A stretch of DNA of 64,000 nucleotides, taken from positions 31,797 to 95,796 of the forward strand of contig JAVYIG010007895.1 of NCBI GenBank assembly GCA_035222895.1, given 5' to 3'. Below, in pieces: positions 44,663 through 55,413 of this stretch (positions within the stretch are counted from its first letter, which is position 1; each line of letters begins with the position of its first letter). Source of the stretch: Strongylocentrotus droebachiensis (taxonomy: Eukaryota; Echinodermata; Echinoidea; Camarodonta; Strongylocentrotidae). The notes beneath the pieces were generated by a model, which did no database searches, was not told the origin of the DNA, and worked only from the letters and a program-made list of their open reading frames with translations. Position numbers and translations under genes: made by a program.

Positions 44663-45424
44663 CGATACCATTAGTTGGACAATGCTTAATCTCCATTTTG
44701 GCATCTGTTATACACATGCTATGACCCGGCGGAAAGGTAGAAGATGTATCGTGTTGTTTAATAGCCGAAGAGGGATAAGTAGATGCAAAGTTCTGAAGCA
44801 GAAGAAACAGAAGAAGATAATGTAGAAGAAGCAATATGAGAACAAAAACAAGAGGAAAAAGAGCAAGAAGAAGAACAAGAAGGAGAAGAGAAAAAAAACT
44901 ACAACAAGAAACATGTGTCTCCCCCACCCCTCTGCAATCTGCCAGTGTATTTCCAGAACCCAACTTGACCTTTAATATCCATAAATCTTATATCGTACTC
45001 CTCAGCAGCTCTTGTATTTTAACGTCATAACCGCGAGAGTTGATAAATCACGTAATCATTCAAAAACCGCGCACGCGTTAACGTTGGCGAATGACCGGTC
45101 TTCCGCAGTTCACCGTTGTCATATCGGTATAGCGGAATTTAACGCTCTCCTTGAATAGTCCATCAATCACCCCCTATTTTGATTACATTTTGCGCAATAG
45201 AAATATGCATGAGAATCGAAATTAGGATCAACAAGTTCCCGGTTTCTAAACGTCAGTTGTAGTACCTGTTATGAGTGTTTTGTGTTTTTTAATTAATTTT
45301 GCTTAGTGTTGATGTAATCGTTGTTTCGCTTGTGCAACGTTTCGAGCTGTTTCGAGAGTTTATCTTCGTATGGATTAGGTAATGTACGATTAGTGAACTT
45401 TATTCTAACTTCTCTTTTCTTGTT
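44663..45424. other. Unannotated stretch
   Basis: An AGAAG-rich purine tract lies at about 44795-44905. A CG-richer patch at 45040-45150 (CGCACGCGTTAACG, CGAATGACCGGTC) is unexplained. A G16 run is at 45425-45440. Confidence 0.45.
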
Positions 45425-45440
45425 GGGGGGGGGGGGGGGG

Positions 45441-45745
45441 TGTAGTTTGTGTTTTTATGAGCTTCTTGCTTTGCTATTGAAATAAAGATTACCTCATAGC
45501 ATTTTTTGCTTCAATTTTTTTCTTCTATTTCGTGTATTTCTTTTTGTTTACTACCCTTGCTTTTTCTTTCTGATTTTTCCATTTACCTTTTCATTATCCC
45601 CCTCCTGTTTTCTTCACCTAACTTTAATTTTTTTTTTTAATAAATTACATTTTTTTTACCCTTTGTTTATCCGTCGTTCGTCAACACCAACAAGACGGTG
45701 TAGTTTTAACATTCTGCTTAGAGTCAGAGGGGTGTTAACTCTCTG
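45441..45745. other. T-rich unannotated stretch
   Basis: This is T- and TTTC-rich DNA with no recognised element or gene. Confidence 0.45.
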
Positions 45746-46270
45746 TTAAAGGTATTACAAAGTTTTGGTATGGGGTCATGAATTTGGTTCAAATTAACAT
45801 GTTGTAAGCATATGCGTTCCTACAATATTCGTCGATCGTTGTCCCGGTTGAAATCGAGTCTAAAGTTATGAAATTATAAATAATAAACTCGTTATGTTGT
45901 ATAGCTCCCTCTCAAGGTCAAGATATTAATTTAGCTATGAAACAATGTTTCTTGACTAATATCGACCGATTAGCTATTCACGTTTGGAAATTATATATCA
46001 CAACTACATATTCTGAGATTTTCATGGTCTCAGCTACCATTGTACGGCTGTAGTCGCCATTTGAAAGTTATCAAAATTTACCGGGAGCACCGGTAAATTT
46101 TATATTTAATTTTTCTTGAAAACAGAAGTGTTTTAGGGGTTAATTTTTTTAGGGGTTAATTTTTTTAGTGCTTATAATATATCCACAGGGGCATCCAAAT
46201 ATATCAAAATTGTAAAGATTCACTATCCACCCAATTTTCAAAATTTCCCAAAACTTTGTATTACCTTTAA
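45746..46270 (+). mobile_element. TTAA-A MITE, copy 2 (525 bp)
   Basis: It is bounded by TTAA at 45746-45749 and 46267-46270. Ends are TTAAAGGTATTACAAAGTTT and the inverse of TTAAAGGTAATACAAAGTTT. The central AATTTACCGG..CCGGTAAATT stem is present. A 19-base segment (TTAGGGGTTAATTTTTTTA type) is duplicated near 46133-46170. The right TTAA is also the left TTAA of the B copy that follows. Confidence 0.92.
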
Positions 46271-46471
46271 AGGCACACTGTCCTACTTGTAGCTACTTGC
46301 TCCCTCTATATAGAAAACTTCCCAAATCGGTGCCTGTTGGTCCCCCATGATCCTCTTTTTCTTATGTTAAATGAGAGCTGAGTTTATGAGATAGCCACCT
46401 GTCACAGTGACCTTGTTAGCTCGCTGTGTGGTCTAATCCCTTCTAGCTGCAGTAGTAACGCCTACCTCTAA
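46267..46471 (+). mobile_element. TTAA-B MITE, copy 5, abutting TTAA-A
   Basis: It is almost identical to 38575-38779. Its left TTAA is shared with A copy 2, and its right end is CTAA instead of TTAA. The simplest reading is that A inserted into the TTAA at B's left border. Confidence 0.9.
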
Positions 46472-47530
46472 AGTATGACTCAACTCTTTTCTGGTGCCAA
46501 ACAGTCGTTATATCGTTAATGTCGTTGGCGAATATTGATAGGTAGTTGCAGGAAGATAGAATTTGTGATATTACAGGTGCTCGCCTCTGTTCGTCTATAT
46601 ATTGGCTTATTCATTGTCGTGATAGAAACGGAAAGACGTGACCAACATAATTTGGTTTAGATCTTACGAAATTCTCATCCATTACCATTAACTTTCGACT
46701 TGTTATGAATATCGTAGTATGAATGACACGGAAGGTTAAAGCTAATCTTGAGCTCTGGTATGAGCATTGTATGTCGAGAGAACATGGCTTCGATTCATTC
46801 TGGATTGTTTATCCTGCAGTATTATTGATTGGGTCGGAAGGATAAATTAAGTTTAGATGGTGATGATGAGATAAATGACTTTATTACTGTGTTTGATATA
46901 ATCATATAGGTCATATGACAATGAAGCATTTCGCTATTAATTACATTGAATTTGAAAATGTTTAGTTGATAGAAAAATATTATTTGAAACTCGTAAACGA
47001 AACCAAAACAAAAAGCATCGAGATCCCATACTCCTCAAACTCTATTCAGCTCATGCCTTGGAAAACAAGGATCATACAAGTATCACATTTCTTTTGTAGA
47101 GCGTAAAAGACTTGTTGTTTTCAAGGCCACACAAAAGATGTTTTTGCAACATTACGTGATAGTCCAAGTCCGTGATGTTACGGGATGAGAGTGTAGCACG
47201 TTTGCACAGCCTACATTATTAGTTTTTGATGAAAAACTGAATCTTCTAATTATGCAAAATGAATGTAGTTTGCACGCACAAACAATTCATAAAGCCTTGA
47301 GCAGCGCCAAGCTCTAAAGTACAGAGCTCATGCGGTATACCGTCGGCCTAGCCTCACAGTACAGACAAGGTTACACACTGCGACTAAGTGTTTGGGCCTA
47401 AACAAACTAAGAAAGAACGATTCTGTCAAATCTAACTGATTGTATACATACAAAGACTATGTTTTCGAAGAGCATTACCATTTTCACATTATGTAGAAAG
47501 CGAAATGTATACTTTGACATGAATAGCTTC
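46472..47530. other. Unannotated stretch
   Basis: No gene, repeat or RNA was recognised. Confidence 0.45.
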
Positions 47531-47793
47531 AGGTGGTGTTTATAGACAGGTAATATAGCACATTTTCCTTTCACGAGGGAGACAAAATAAATGACCACTA
47601 TAAACAGGTGCTCTTGGTAGACTGGTGATATAATACGTTTCTTTCTCAAGGGATACGAAGTACATGGCCACTATAGACAGGTGGCCGTTATAGTCAGGTA
47701 ACATACGACATGTATCTTTCTCGATGGAGACGATGTACATGACCACTACACACAAGTGGTCTTTGTAGAGAGGTGGACACTGAGACAGGTTTT
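47531..47793 (+). repeat. Exact 75-bp-period tandem repeat, 3.5 units
   Basis: AGGTG-type unit starts lie at 47531, 47606, 47681 and 47756, each exactly 75 apart although the units differ at many positions. Shared words are TATAGACAGGT, TTTCTC.A.GGAGAC, and ATGACCACTATA. Because 75 is 25 codons, minus-strand frames stay open with a 25-residue repeat (..VSLEKETYYI..). Confidence 0.85.
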
Positions 47794-48451
47794 TACTGTA
47801 CGCCACGCTCTAACTCTGTTCGATTAAAGGTCTTTGACCCGTCCTCATATCGATTGCCAGTGATAACGCGCCCACTCCAATCGTCAAGTGCATGAACTTG
47901 CGATGACGCTTGAATGATTGGACTATGGACTCGGCACTCATAAAGAAAATATAAACAACAAGTATAAAAGACGATTTCACTTCATATCTCTTTACAGGTT
48001 TACAGCACGAGTCATTGTTGTGGTGGATCTCCATAAGGCATAGCCGTTATATATTCTGGTGCGGAGCAGGTCTACTTTTTGTGTGAGTACTATACATCAT
48101 CATATTTAGTGACTAATTTGTTGTTTTGCACGTTATTTTGTAAAAATGTGTGTATTTGGCAATACCGTGCAATATGGCTCTGACAAGATGTGACATTCAT
48201 CCATCGACCATGAAATAAATATACGATACAATTATAATTACATGTCTTATGGTAGTGATACGAAAAAACTATCAACATGTTCGATGGTCATCAAAAGAGA
48301 ATGGTCAAGATTTGTCAAAGACATGTGTAAGGAAAACAACATGTGTGTTTACGGGACGCATTGCACGTTCTCGCCCTTTGAATTGTTTTTGTTTGAGGAA
48401 TTACGATGATGTCATGAATTATGTTTTTTTGTTTGTTTTGCATGCTAGCTT
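47794..48451. other. Unannotated stretch
   Basis: I recognise nothing here. Confidence 0.45.
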
Positions 48452-49378
48452 CGTGTATGCCTAGTTGTTTAGTTGGAAAAATGTGTCAGAAATACGGGAC
48501 GATGTCCTGCGAATATGTACATAGCATGTGCGTGCAAGTATTCCTTTTATGCAGAGAGAATGTATATATAACCTATATTAAACTCCAAGTAGGTCCAAGG
48601 ATCTATAGCCTCGATATTTTGTAGAAATTTGACAGCATTGTCGTATGTATGCTGCACATCTCCAATGCCATTTACACGAGTAACTGATCATGACGTCATT
48701 TCTATTTCTTCTTCTACTCCTCCTCCTGATCTTCCTCCTTCTTGTGTTCCTTCTTCTACTCCTCATTCTTTCCCTCTTCTTTTTCTTCTTCTCGTCCTCT
48801 TCCTCCTTCCTCTTCTTTTTCTCCTCCTTCTTCTACTTCTTCTTCTCCTCCTCCTCCTCCTCTTGATCCTCCTCTTTTTTGTGTTCCTTCTTCTACTCCT
48901 CGTTCTCCCCCTCTTCTTTTTCTTCTCCTCCTTCTTCTTCTTCTTCTCCTTCTACTTCTTCTTCTACTTCTTCTTCTACCTCTTCTTCTCCTCCTTCTTC
49001 TATTTCTACTTCTTCTTCTTCTCCTCCTCCTTCTTCTTCTACTTCTACTTCTTCTCCTTCTTCTCCTTCTACTTCTTCTCCTTCTTCTACTTCTTCTACT
49101 TCGTTTTTTTATCCTCCTCCATTTTTTTCATTAACGCCAAATAATAATTATCTGTTTTTGTTAGTAATCGTTGCAGAAAACGATTCATGGCAATATCATT
49201 AATTATAATTCAAAGTGGGAGGATTGATTGCGTAGTGCTTTCTAATATTTTAACGCTGACGGTTCATATTCTGTTTACCAGTCTCCACCGATTGTTGAAG
49301 TACAAGCAACCTTTTCAAAAAGAGACCATGAAGGAGGCGTTTGCATTTTTAATGTCTGAAACGAAATGGAAGGTATGG
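48452..49378 (+). repeat. Tandem duplication copy 1 (927 bp) with TTC tract
   Basis: The unit runs from CGTGTATGCCTAGTTGTTTA to ACGAAATGGAAGGTATGG and is repeated immediately. Its centre (48705-49105) is an imperfect TTC/TCC tract. All three plus frames stay open over the tract (up to 171 codons of Leu, Phe or Ser runs); these are not genes. Flanking sequence inside the unit is of normal complexity and almost identical between copies. Confidence 0.93.
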
Positions 49379-50330
49379 CGTGTATGCCTAGTTGTTTAGT
49401 TGGAAAAATGTGTCAGAAATACGGGACGATGTCCTGCGAATATGTACATAGCATGTGCGTGCAAGTATTCCTTTTATGCAGAGAGAATGTATATATAACC
49501 TATATTAAACTCCAAGTAGGTCCAAGGATCTATAGCCGCAATATTTTGTAGAAATTGGACAGCATTGTCGTATGTATGCTGCACATCTCCAATGCCATTT
49601 ACACGAGTAACTGATCATGACGTCATTTCTATTTCTTCTTCTACTCCTCCTCCTGATCTTCCTCCTTCTTGTGTTCCTTCTTCTACTCCTCATTCTTTCC
49701 CTCTTCTTTTGCTTCTTCTCGTCCTCTTCCTCCTTCCTCTTCTTTTTCTCCTCCTTCTTCTACTCCTTCTTCTACTTCTTCTACTTCTTCTTCTCCTCCT
49801 CCTCCTCCTCCTCTTGATCCTCCTCTTGTTTGTGTTCCTTCTTCTACTCCTCGTTCTCCCCCTCTTCTTTTTCTTCTCCTCCTTCTTCTTCTTCTTCTCC
49901 TTCTACTTCTTCTTCTACTTCTTCTTCTACCTCTTCTTCTCCTCCTTCTTCTATTTCTACTTCTTCTTCTTCTCCTCCTCCTTCTTCTTCTACTTCTACT
50001 TCTTCTCCTTCTTCTCCTTCTACTTCTTCTCCTTCTTCTACTTCTTCTACTTCGTTTTTTTTATCCTCCTCCATTTTTTTCATTAACGCCAAATAATAAT
50101 TATCTGTTTTTGTTAGTAATCGTTGCAGAAAACGATTCATGGCAATATCATTAATTATAATTCAAAGTGGGAGGATTGATTGCGTAGTGCTTTCTAATAT
50201 TTTAGCGCTGACGGTTCATATTCTGTTTACCAGTCTCCACCGATTGTTGAAGTACAAGCAACCTTTTCAAAAAGAGACCATGAAGGAGGCGTTTGCATTT
50301 TTAATGTCTGAAACGAAATGGAAGGTATGG
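49379..50330 (+). repeat. Tandem duplication copy 2 (952 bp) with longer TTC tract
   Basis: The copy is 25 bases longer than copy 1. The extra length lies in the TTC tract (about 49755-49810, CTACTCCTTCTTCTACTTC type) plus a T-run difference. Point differences outside the tract are few (for example AACGCTGACGG against AGCGCTGACGG). Confidence 0.93.
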
Positions 50331-50804
50331 GACAGAATTTCAATTATCTAGGTTCAACAGCACTATTTTTACTTTTTTTTAAGGGTGGGGGGGGGGGGGG
50401 GGGCTGGTGACAACATGTCTATCTAGAGTAATCCGAACGTGCTGATAGATAGATCCCTGAAATAAAACTGACAATGGAATACATTGTTCTATTAACCTTT
50501 CATCCCCGGAACTTTTGTCTCTGCCCTAGAGCTTCTTTGGAGCCCTTTTAGAAAACAAATTAATGCTGAAAAGTTTTTCTCTCAACTTATATAACCACTA
50601 TCATTTTGCTCGAAACTTTGCACATTTGCAGTATACTGAAAACAATGACAACGTCTTAAGAAAAATGGAAATGTCAATACCATGTTGTGTTCGTGACAAT
50701 ACGAAAGCCTCACCGTATACATTATCTCATATATATATATATATATATAGATATAATAATAATACTAATTTGGTTTACCCCGATAAGCCTCGTCAGCATT
50801 AGTT
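50331..50804. other. Unannotated stretch with G17 and TA microsatellite
   Basis: G17 lies at 50387-50403, and TA repeats followed by TAA at 50729-50764. No gene was seen. Confidence 0.5.
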
Positions 50805-50996
50805 GCTGTTCTTCTTGAGGGCCCTGTAATGCTTATTACCCAAGCATTTGGCGTTTTCCCATTCACACTTGGGTGAAAAGTTTCAAATGTGGATTAATGT
50901 CTTGCCAAACGACGTTAGTGTCGAACTGAGATTCGAACCCTCAACCCTAGAATTGAGCTTCAAGTGAATAAACCACTGAACCAAGACACCTCCACG
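50805..50996 (-). mobile_element. SINE-beta copy 3
   Basis: On the minus strand the head reads GGTGTCTTGGTTCAGTGGTT (A box) and GAGGGTTCGAATCTCAGTTC (B box). The body has GGCAAGACATTAATCCACAT and then CCCAAGTGTGAATGGG..., AAGCATTACAGGGCCCTCAAG. Both promoter boxes look intact. Confidence 0.8.
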
Positions 50997-51815
50997 ACCT
51001 TTTCCAAATTGTTACCTGTCTGGATAGTTCCGTTCACACTGTCTGACCTGAACTCGGCCCTATCCTAGAGTGAGAACATGTTTTATGTAGACCACAATCT
51101 GCTCTCCAAACAGAGTATCCAATAAAAAAATTCCCACTTAAACGAATGAATTGAGTGAGAACGTGCGGCGAATAGAAATTGGCCAAAATCTTATCAACAC
51201 TTTATTGCTTTATCCAGTCTTAAAGGCATCTTTGAGAACGGCTTATTATTGCTTTCTTTGAAGGAACTGTGTATATTCGCTACAATAGGGTTCAGTACTT
51301 CAGTAGCGATAATTTGTATTGCCAATTCGAAGATAAAATTATTATACCCTCTCAACAATAATATGCGCACATTGCAGGTTGTAGTACCAGAAGTCTAGAA
51401 CTAGTAATGTTTGTTTCAAATACATATATAATATAAAAACTTCATTCGATAAACGTAAGCACATCCAACATCAATGAGATCTAGTTCTGATAAAGATAGT
51501 TGATTAAAAAATACCCCATCCCCTGTTTCATTAAAATTCGAATTATTTCTTCAATTAAAAAATTAACTAAGTATTTTATTTTTCTTTGCTACATCAATTA
51601 TTGTGTGTCTCTCTGCAATAGGAAATGGTGGGTTGTGCAATCTAGAAACGGTTGATTGATAAGGAGATGCGATTCTTTGTGGGAGATGAATTCATTTGTA
51701 AGCATGTATCATTGTTATGTTGCAGAGCCCACGTAACAATTACAACAGACACACGTAACACCCCATTGTACTGTGCAGATAAAATGATGAAGTCACAAAA
51801 TTATGCCTCCCAGCG
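50997..51815. other. Unannotated AT-rich stretch
   Basis: No gene or repeat was recognised. Confidence 0.45.
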
Positions 51816-52297
51816 CGAATATAACAATGATATTTGACATCTCCTGGCCTTATAGTATTCATAATTGATAACAATAACGTATTGTCGATGGCCCAGATTA
51901 CCATGACCCAATGTAAAAGAACGGGATATTCCCTTACTGGGGGGGGGGGGGGGGGTCTATTCATTGGTAGGAATGACTTTATTGTCACGTAGCGTTGTTG
52001 TGGTCTAGTGGACAAGTCTCCGGAGTGTGAACTATACGGTTTGGAGTTCGAATATAACAGTTGACATCCCCTGGCCTCATAGTATTCATAATCTATACAA
52101 AATGACGTATTGTCGATGGCCCAGATTACCATGACCCAATGTGAAAGAACGAGATATTCCCTTACTGGGGGGTCTGTTGGTAACTTCTTGGTAAGAATGA
52201 CTGTCCACAGCCATTGTGCGTAAAGATTATTTGTCGTCACGTAGCCGTGTTGTGGTCTAGTGGCTAAGTCACCGGACTGAACCATAAGGGTTGGAGT
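51816..52297 (+). repeat. Two ~232-249-bp tandem units fused to SINE heads
   Basis: CGAATATAAC..TTGACATC.CCTGGCC..ATAGTATTCATAAT..GTATTGTCGATGGCCCAGATTACC.. appears from 51816 and again from 52048. Each unit ends in a tRNA-like head (TTGTGGTCTAGTGGACAAGT at 51997, TTGTGGTCTAGTGGCTAAGT at 52252). A G17 run (51939-51955) in the first unit corresponds to a G6 in the second. The 198-codon minus frame is only a read-through of this. Confidence 0.8.
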
Positions 52298-52410
52298 TCG
52301 AATCCCTGGCGCAGCATTAGTAATGCCAATTGGCAAGACATTAATCTACATTTTCCATACTCGTGGCACTCGGCCCAGTTATAAGGTAAATGGGTACCTG
52401 TCAGGAATTA
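52225..52410 (+). mobile_element. SINE-beta copy 4, with body
   Basis: The A box is TGGTCTAGTGGCTAAGTCAC and the B box GGTTGGAGTTCGAATCCCTG, both good. Body: GCCAATTGGCAAGACATTAA, TCTACATTTT, GGCACTCGGCCCAG, AAATGGGTACCTGTCAGGAA. This is the best-preserved SINE-beta and defines the family here. Confidence 0.85.
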
Positions 52411-52801
52411 ATTAATAATTTTAGTTTCGTCATCATTTGAAACCGGCATGGACCACAATTATCGTATACGGATGTATCATATTCCTAGGTCCGTCTACTG
52501 ATGAAATTTCTTCCAAAACACCAAAACAAAACACTTAACGCACCATCGTCATCTCTATCATACAAGTTTCAGGAAACTAGGCCATTAAATATAATAGCCT
52601 CGACATCATTATGTGTAGATAAATGATCTAGTTTCGAGTGCATCCACAAAGCTCTTCCCATCAATCATATATGTTTTAATTATGAAGTGTTATACATATC
52701 TAATTACGGTCACTGGCACATTTCCAACTTTCAAGCACCATTATCTCATGCCAAACATAATTATTAAAGGTACGATATTCAACAAGTAAATGTTGGTTAT
52801 T
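52411..52801. other. Unannotated AT-rich stretch
   Basis: I recognise nothing here. Confidence 0.45.
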
Positions 52802-53565
52802 ATGGTTTTGTGGTGGTTATTATACCTGACTGCTAAGAAAGCATCAATGCTTATTAGTAAGCAACATGCAGACGGCCGACGGCTTAACCCTAATAAGGCC
52901 GGGCTATTTGAAGTCTTACTACGGCCGGGGGGGGGGGGGGCATTATGGCCCCCCCCCCCCCCCCTAAGATCTCGGCCGTGAAACGGCCGATCTCCGCAAA
53001 AATTTGCACGCATGTCAAGTGAAGTGTATAGAACAATATGATCATTTCAATTTTTTGAAAAAAATCACTCATTTGCATATTTATGGTAATTTATGCAAAT
53101 AACGTCATAAAATAAAAAAAAATTGGAAGAGCCAGCTTATTCCTTATTTTATCTCTTGTTTTGATAATTTCTTATGTATTTCATTGTTTTTTTAACTTAT
53201 GTATGTTATTGTTTTTTTTGTTTTTTTCATTTCTTCCTACAATTCAACTATTTTGACTCCCAAAACAACCACCTAAACTTTAAACAAGACCCAATAACCA
53301 ATGTTTGATCTATTTTTAGGAAAAATGACATTTCCATATGTTTTGTACACAAATCACAAAAATGAGTGATTTTCGGGCTGACATGCAAAGACAAAAGGTC
53401 ACGTGACCTTGTAACTGTAGGTCCGATTTTTTTTTTTTTTTTTTTTGGTAATGGTAATGAAGATTAATGCCTTACCAAAGGGTACTAATAGCGCATCGCC
53501 TTGGTTTCGAACCCGGCTCACCAGATTACTAGTCCACTGCTCTACCGACTGAGCTATCGCACCTC
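52802..53565 (-). mobile_element. SINE-alpha copy 4, split by a 0.55-kb insertion
   Basis: The 3' part (52802-52886) has the inverse of ..GCTTTCTTAGCAGTCAGGT. The 5' part (53447-53565) reads, on the minus strand, GGTGCGATAGCTCAGTCGGT (perfect A box) and GCCGGGTTCGAAACCAAGGC (perfect B box). In other copies these parts are contiguous. About 20 bases of the body (TAGGTCCTCTCCGAGGGACC in copy 3) are replaced by foreign sequence. Confidence 0.8.
52887..53446. mobile_element. Unclassified 0.55-kb insertion with G14/C16 hairpin
   Basis: This sequence separates the two halves of a SINE. Near its left end are GGCCGGGCTATTTGAAGTC, G14 (52927-52940), an 8-base loop and C16 (52949-52964), then CTCGGCCGTGAAACGGCCGA. 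Near its right end are the perfect palindrome AAGGTCACGTGACCTT (53395-53410) and a long T run. I found no inverted ends, target duplication or coding frame, so its class is unknown. Confidence 0.55.
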
Positions 53566-53877
53566 CTTAATGTAACCAGTGTTTCCCTTCTAGTAATGGA
53601 ATTCACCAAAAACCTGGAACATGGGGTCTCCTTTCTCCATTCATTGAAAAGTCAGGAATTGAGGGAAAAATCGCTAAAATCAGGGAATTTTTTATCATGT
53701 CTTTTGGCCCCAAAATGTGGGTAGTCAATCTGATATTATGGCTCATAAATTATGATCATAGTTGAAAAAGGTTTCAAGCTAGAAATAGATTCAAACATTG
53801 ACCTAGTATACATCTGATTCATTTCAACACTAACACCATCTTAGATATCATCCGCGAACTTGGAATACACTGTGCTC
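53566..53877. other. Unannotated stretch
   Basis: I recognise nothing between the SINE and the next MITE. Confidence 0.4.
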
Positions 53878-54264
53878 TTAAAGGGATTTGGTATCTTTGC
53901 CTCAGTTTCTTTTAAAAAAATCCTGGATTTAGCTCATGCTGCAATCATAATTATAAAACTTTAGGTTAGTCAGGAATCCCATGACTTGACCAAGCCGATC
54001 GCCTGTCTGACTATCAAAATAGTATATGATTGGAACTAGAAATGTCAAAAACCATTTGCCAAACAGTTTTTATAACACTATGGACTATTGGGGAAAATGA
54101 GTATGATAAAAACCGGTCAATCAAAGATTTTTCACTTTTTTGAAGCACTTCATGATCATTTTGAAGCGCTTTTTTTTTAGGGCTTCAATATTACACTATA
54201 TCACAGACACTGATAACACGTAGGGCAATGCATCTCAGATTGGTTAAACCGGAAACATGGTTAA
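53878..54264 (+). mobile_element. TTAA-C MITE, copy 3, sharing TTAA with the next MITE
   Basis: It starts at TTAA (53878-53881), TTAAAGGGATTTGGTA.., and follows the family order through AATCCTGGATTTAGCTCATG, CAAGCCGATCGCCTGTCTGA, ACAGTTTTTATAACACTATG and ATCACAGACACTGATAACAC. The last 30 bases are drifted (GGAAACATGGTTAA), ending at the TTAA where the D element starts. Confidence 0.82.
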
Positions 54265-54658
54265 AGGTAAAGACCAGTATTGGAAACGCCCCAATTTAAA
54301 AAAAAATGAAATGGAAGCTCTTATTACCAATCATGTAAAAGAATATGTTTTAAATATTACATGACGATAATTTTTTTGACGGGAAACCGCCTACTAATTG
54401 ATATATTTGGTAAATAAGTATATCTATATACTGTTGAGAGATACAAATGCACGTGTCGCGCACGTGTGTGTAGTCCCATATACATCTTTCTGTGTACAGT
54501 GCTTCTAACTTTATGAAGACTTGGCCAAATTTCTTATAATTTTGATGATTCCAGAACCTTGCAGTACATCTATGCTAGATGATCAACCTTTTCTGATCGA
54601 TTTCACAACGTTTCTTTCACTATGCAATTGCATGACCATAACTGGTCTTTAGCTTTAA
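54261..54658 (-). mobile_element. TTAA-D MITE, copy 3 (complete)
   Basis: The ends TTAAAGGTAAAGACCAGTAT and, inverted, TTAAAGCTAAAGACCAGTTA match each other. They differ from the other D copies (TTAAAGACGAAGTTGAGTTC). The interior is plainly family D, inverted: TGTAGTCCCATATACATCTT, TTTCTGTGTACAGTG, TTTTGATGATTCCAGAACC. The two ends have therefore changed together. Confidence 0.82.
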
Positions 54659-55208
54659 CAATGCCTTTAAACGTTATCAATAAACCATGTAAGAACATTA
54701 TTCTACTGAAGTGCCTGGCTTAAGTGTTACAGCCCTTGGCCTACATTAATGCATGACGAAGTATTTTATTGATATGCAATTTGAATTATGTGTACAAATG
54801 ATACATTATCGGGGGCGTACATAGATGTGTGCTCCATGTAATTAGCTGTTTTAGGACATGTTTATTGTAAATAAATCGGTACCCTTTCAATTACATTCAT
54901 CATAAGTATGTTTTTAAAATTGATAGGCAAGTTTCATAGAGACGAATAAGTTTTATGTGCATTAAGTTACGCTGAATTAATGCACTTTATATTTTGATAT
55001 ATGTAATATAATATCAGCGTAATATCACTAAATCATTGAAACGACCATCTGTTGCAAACTAGAAGTGTTTAAAAGGTCGCATCAACTGTGTCAACATTTT
55101 CATGAGACTCGAAAACAATGCATTCACTGGTACTTAGTAGGTCCATGATAATATTGATCGAAATATATAGGTCAGATGAAGTAATGATTGTGTTTTTAGT
55201 TTCCAGGG
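54659..55208. other. Unannotated AT-rich stretch
   Basis: I recognise nothing here. Confidence 0.45.
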
Positions 55209-55332
55209 CAGCGTTTCATGAAACCGTCCTAAGTACAAGTTTACCGATATCCCATTGAATCAAATTACAATACACGCCTTTCAAATGGATGTCGGTGAAC
55301 TTCTACTTCTGACGGTTTCGTGAAACGCGGAC
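55209..55332. mobile_element. Short palindromic MITE, family H, copy 2
   Basis: GCAGCGTTTCATGAAACCGT with CCTAAGTACAAGTTTACCGA at the left is mirrored by TCGGTGAACTTCTACTTCTG and ACGGTTTCGTGAAACGC at the right. The element is about 124 bp, mostly stem. Confidence 0.8.
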
Positions 55333-55413
55333 ATGATTTCCTAGTCTACAAGCACAGACTTTAATAATTATTTGACATGTGACCATAATTCCCAAAGCCT
55401 GGAGTAAAGCCTA

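Noticed and set aside
48629..50154. Open frames of 130-173 codons over the TTC tracts.
   Set aside because: All plus-strand frames stay open at once and consist of Leu, Phe, Ser or Pro runs. This is the effect of stop-free pyrimidine sequence.
51740..52336. 198-codon minus-strand frame, the second longest in the window.
   Set aside because: It reads through duplicated SINE heads; the repeated SGDL.TRPQ-type peptide is the usual by-product of a tRNA-derived SINE on the antisense strand.
53447..53565. Apparent tRNA gene on the minus strand with perfect A and B boxes.
   Set aside because: There is no complete cloverleaf acceptor stem, and the same sequence recurs as the head of a SINE family with a shared body.
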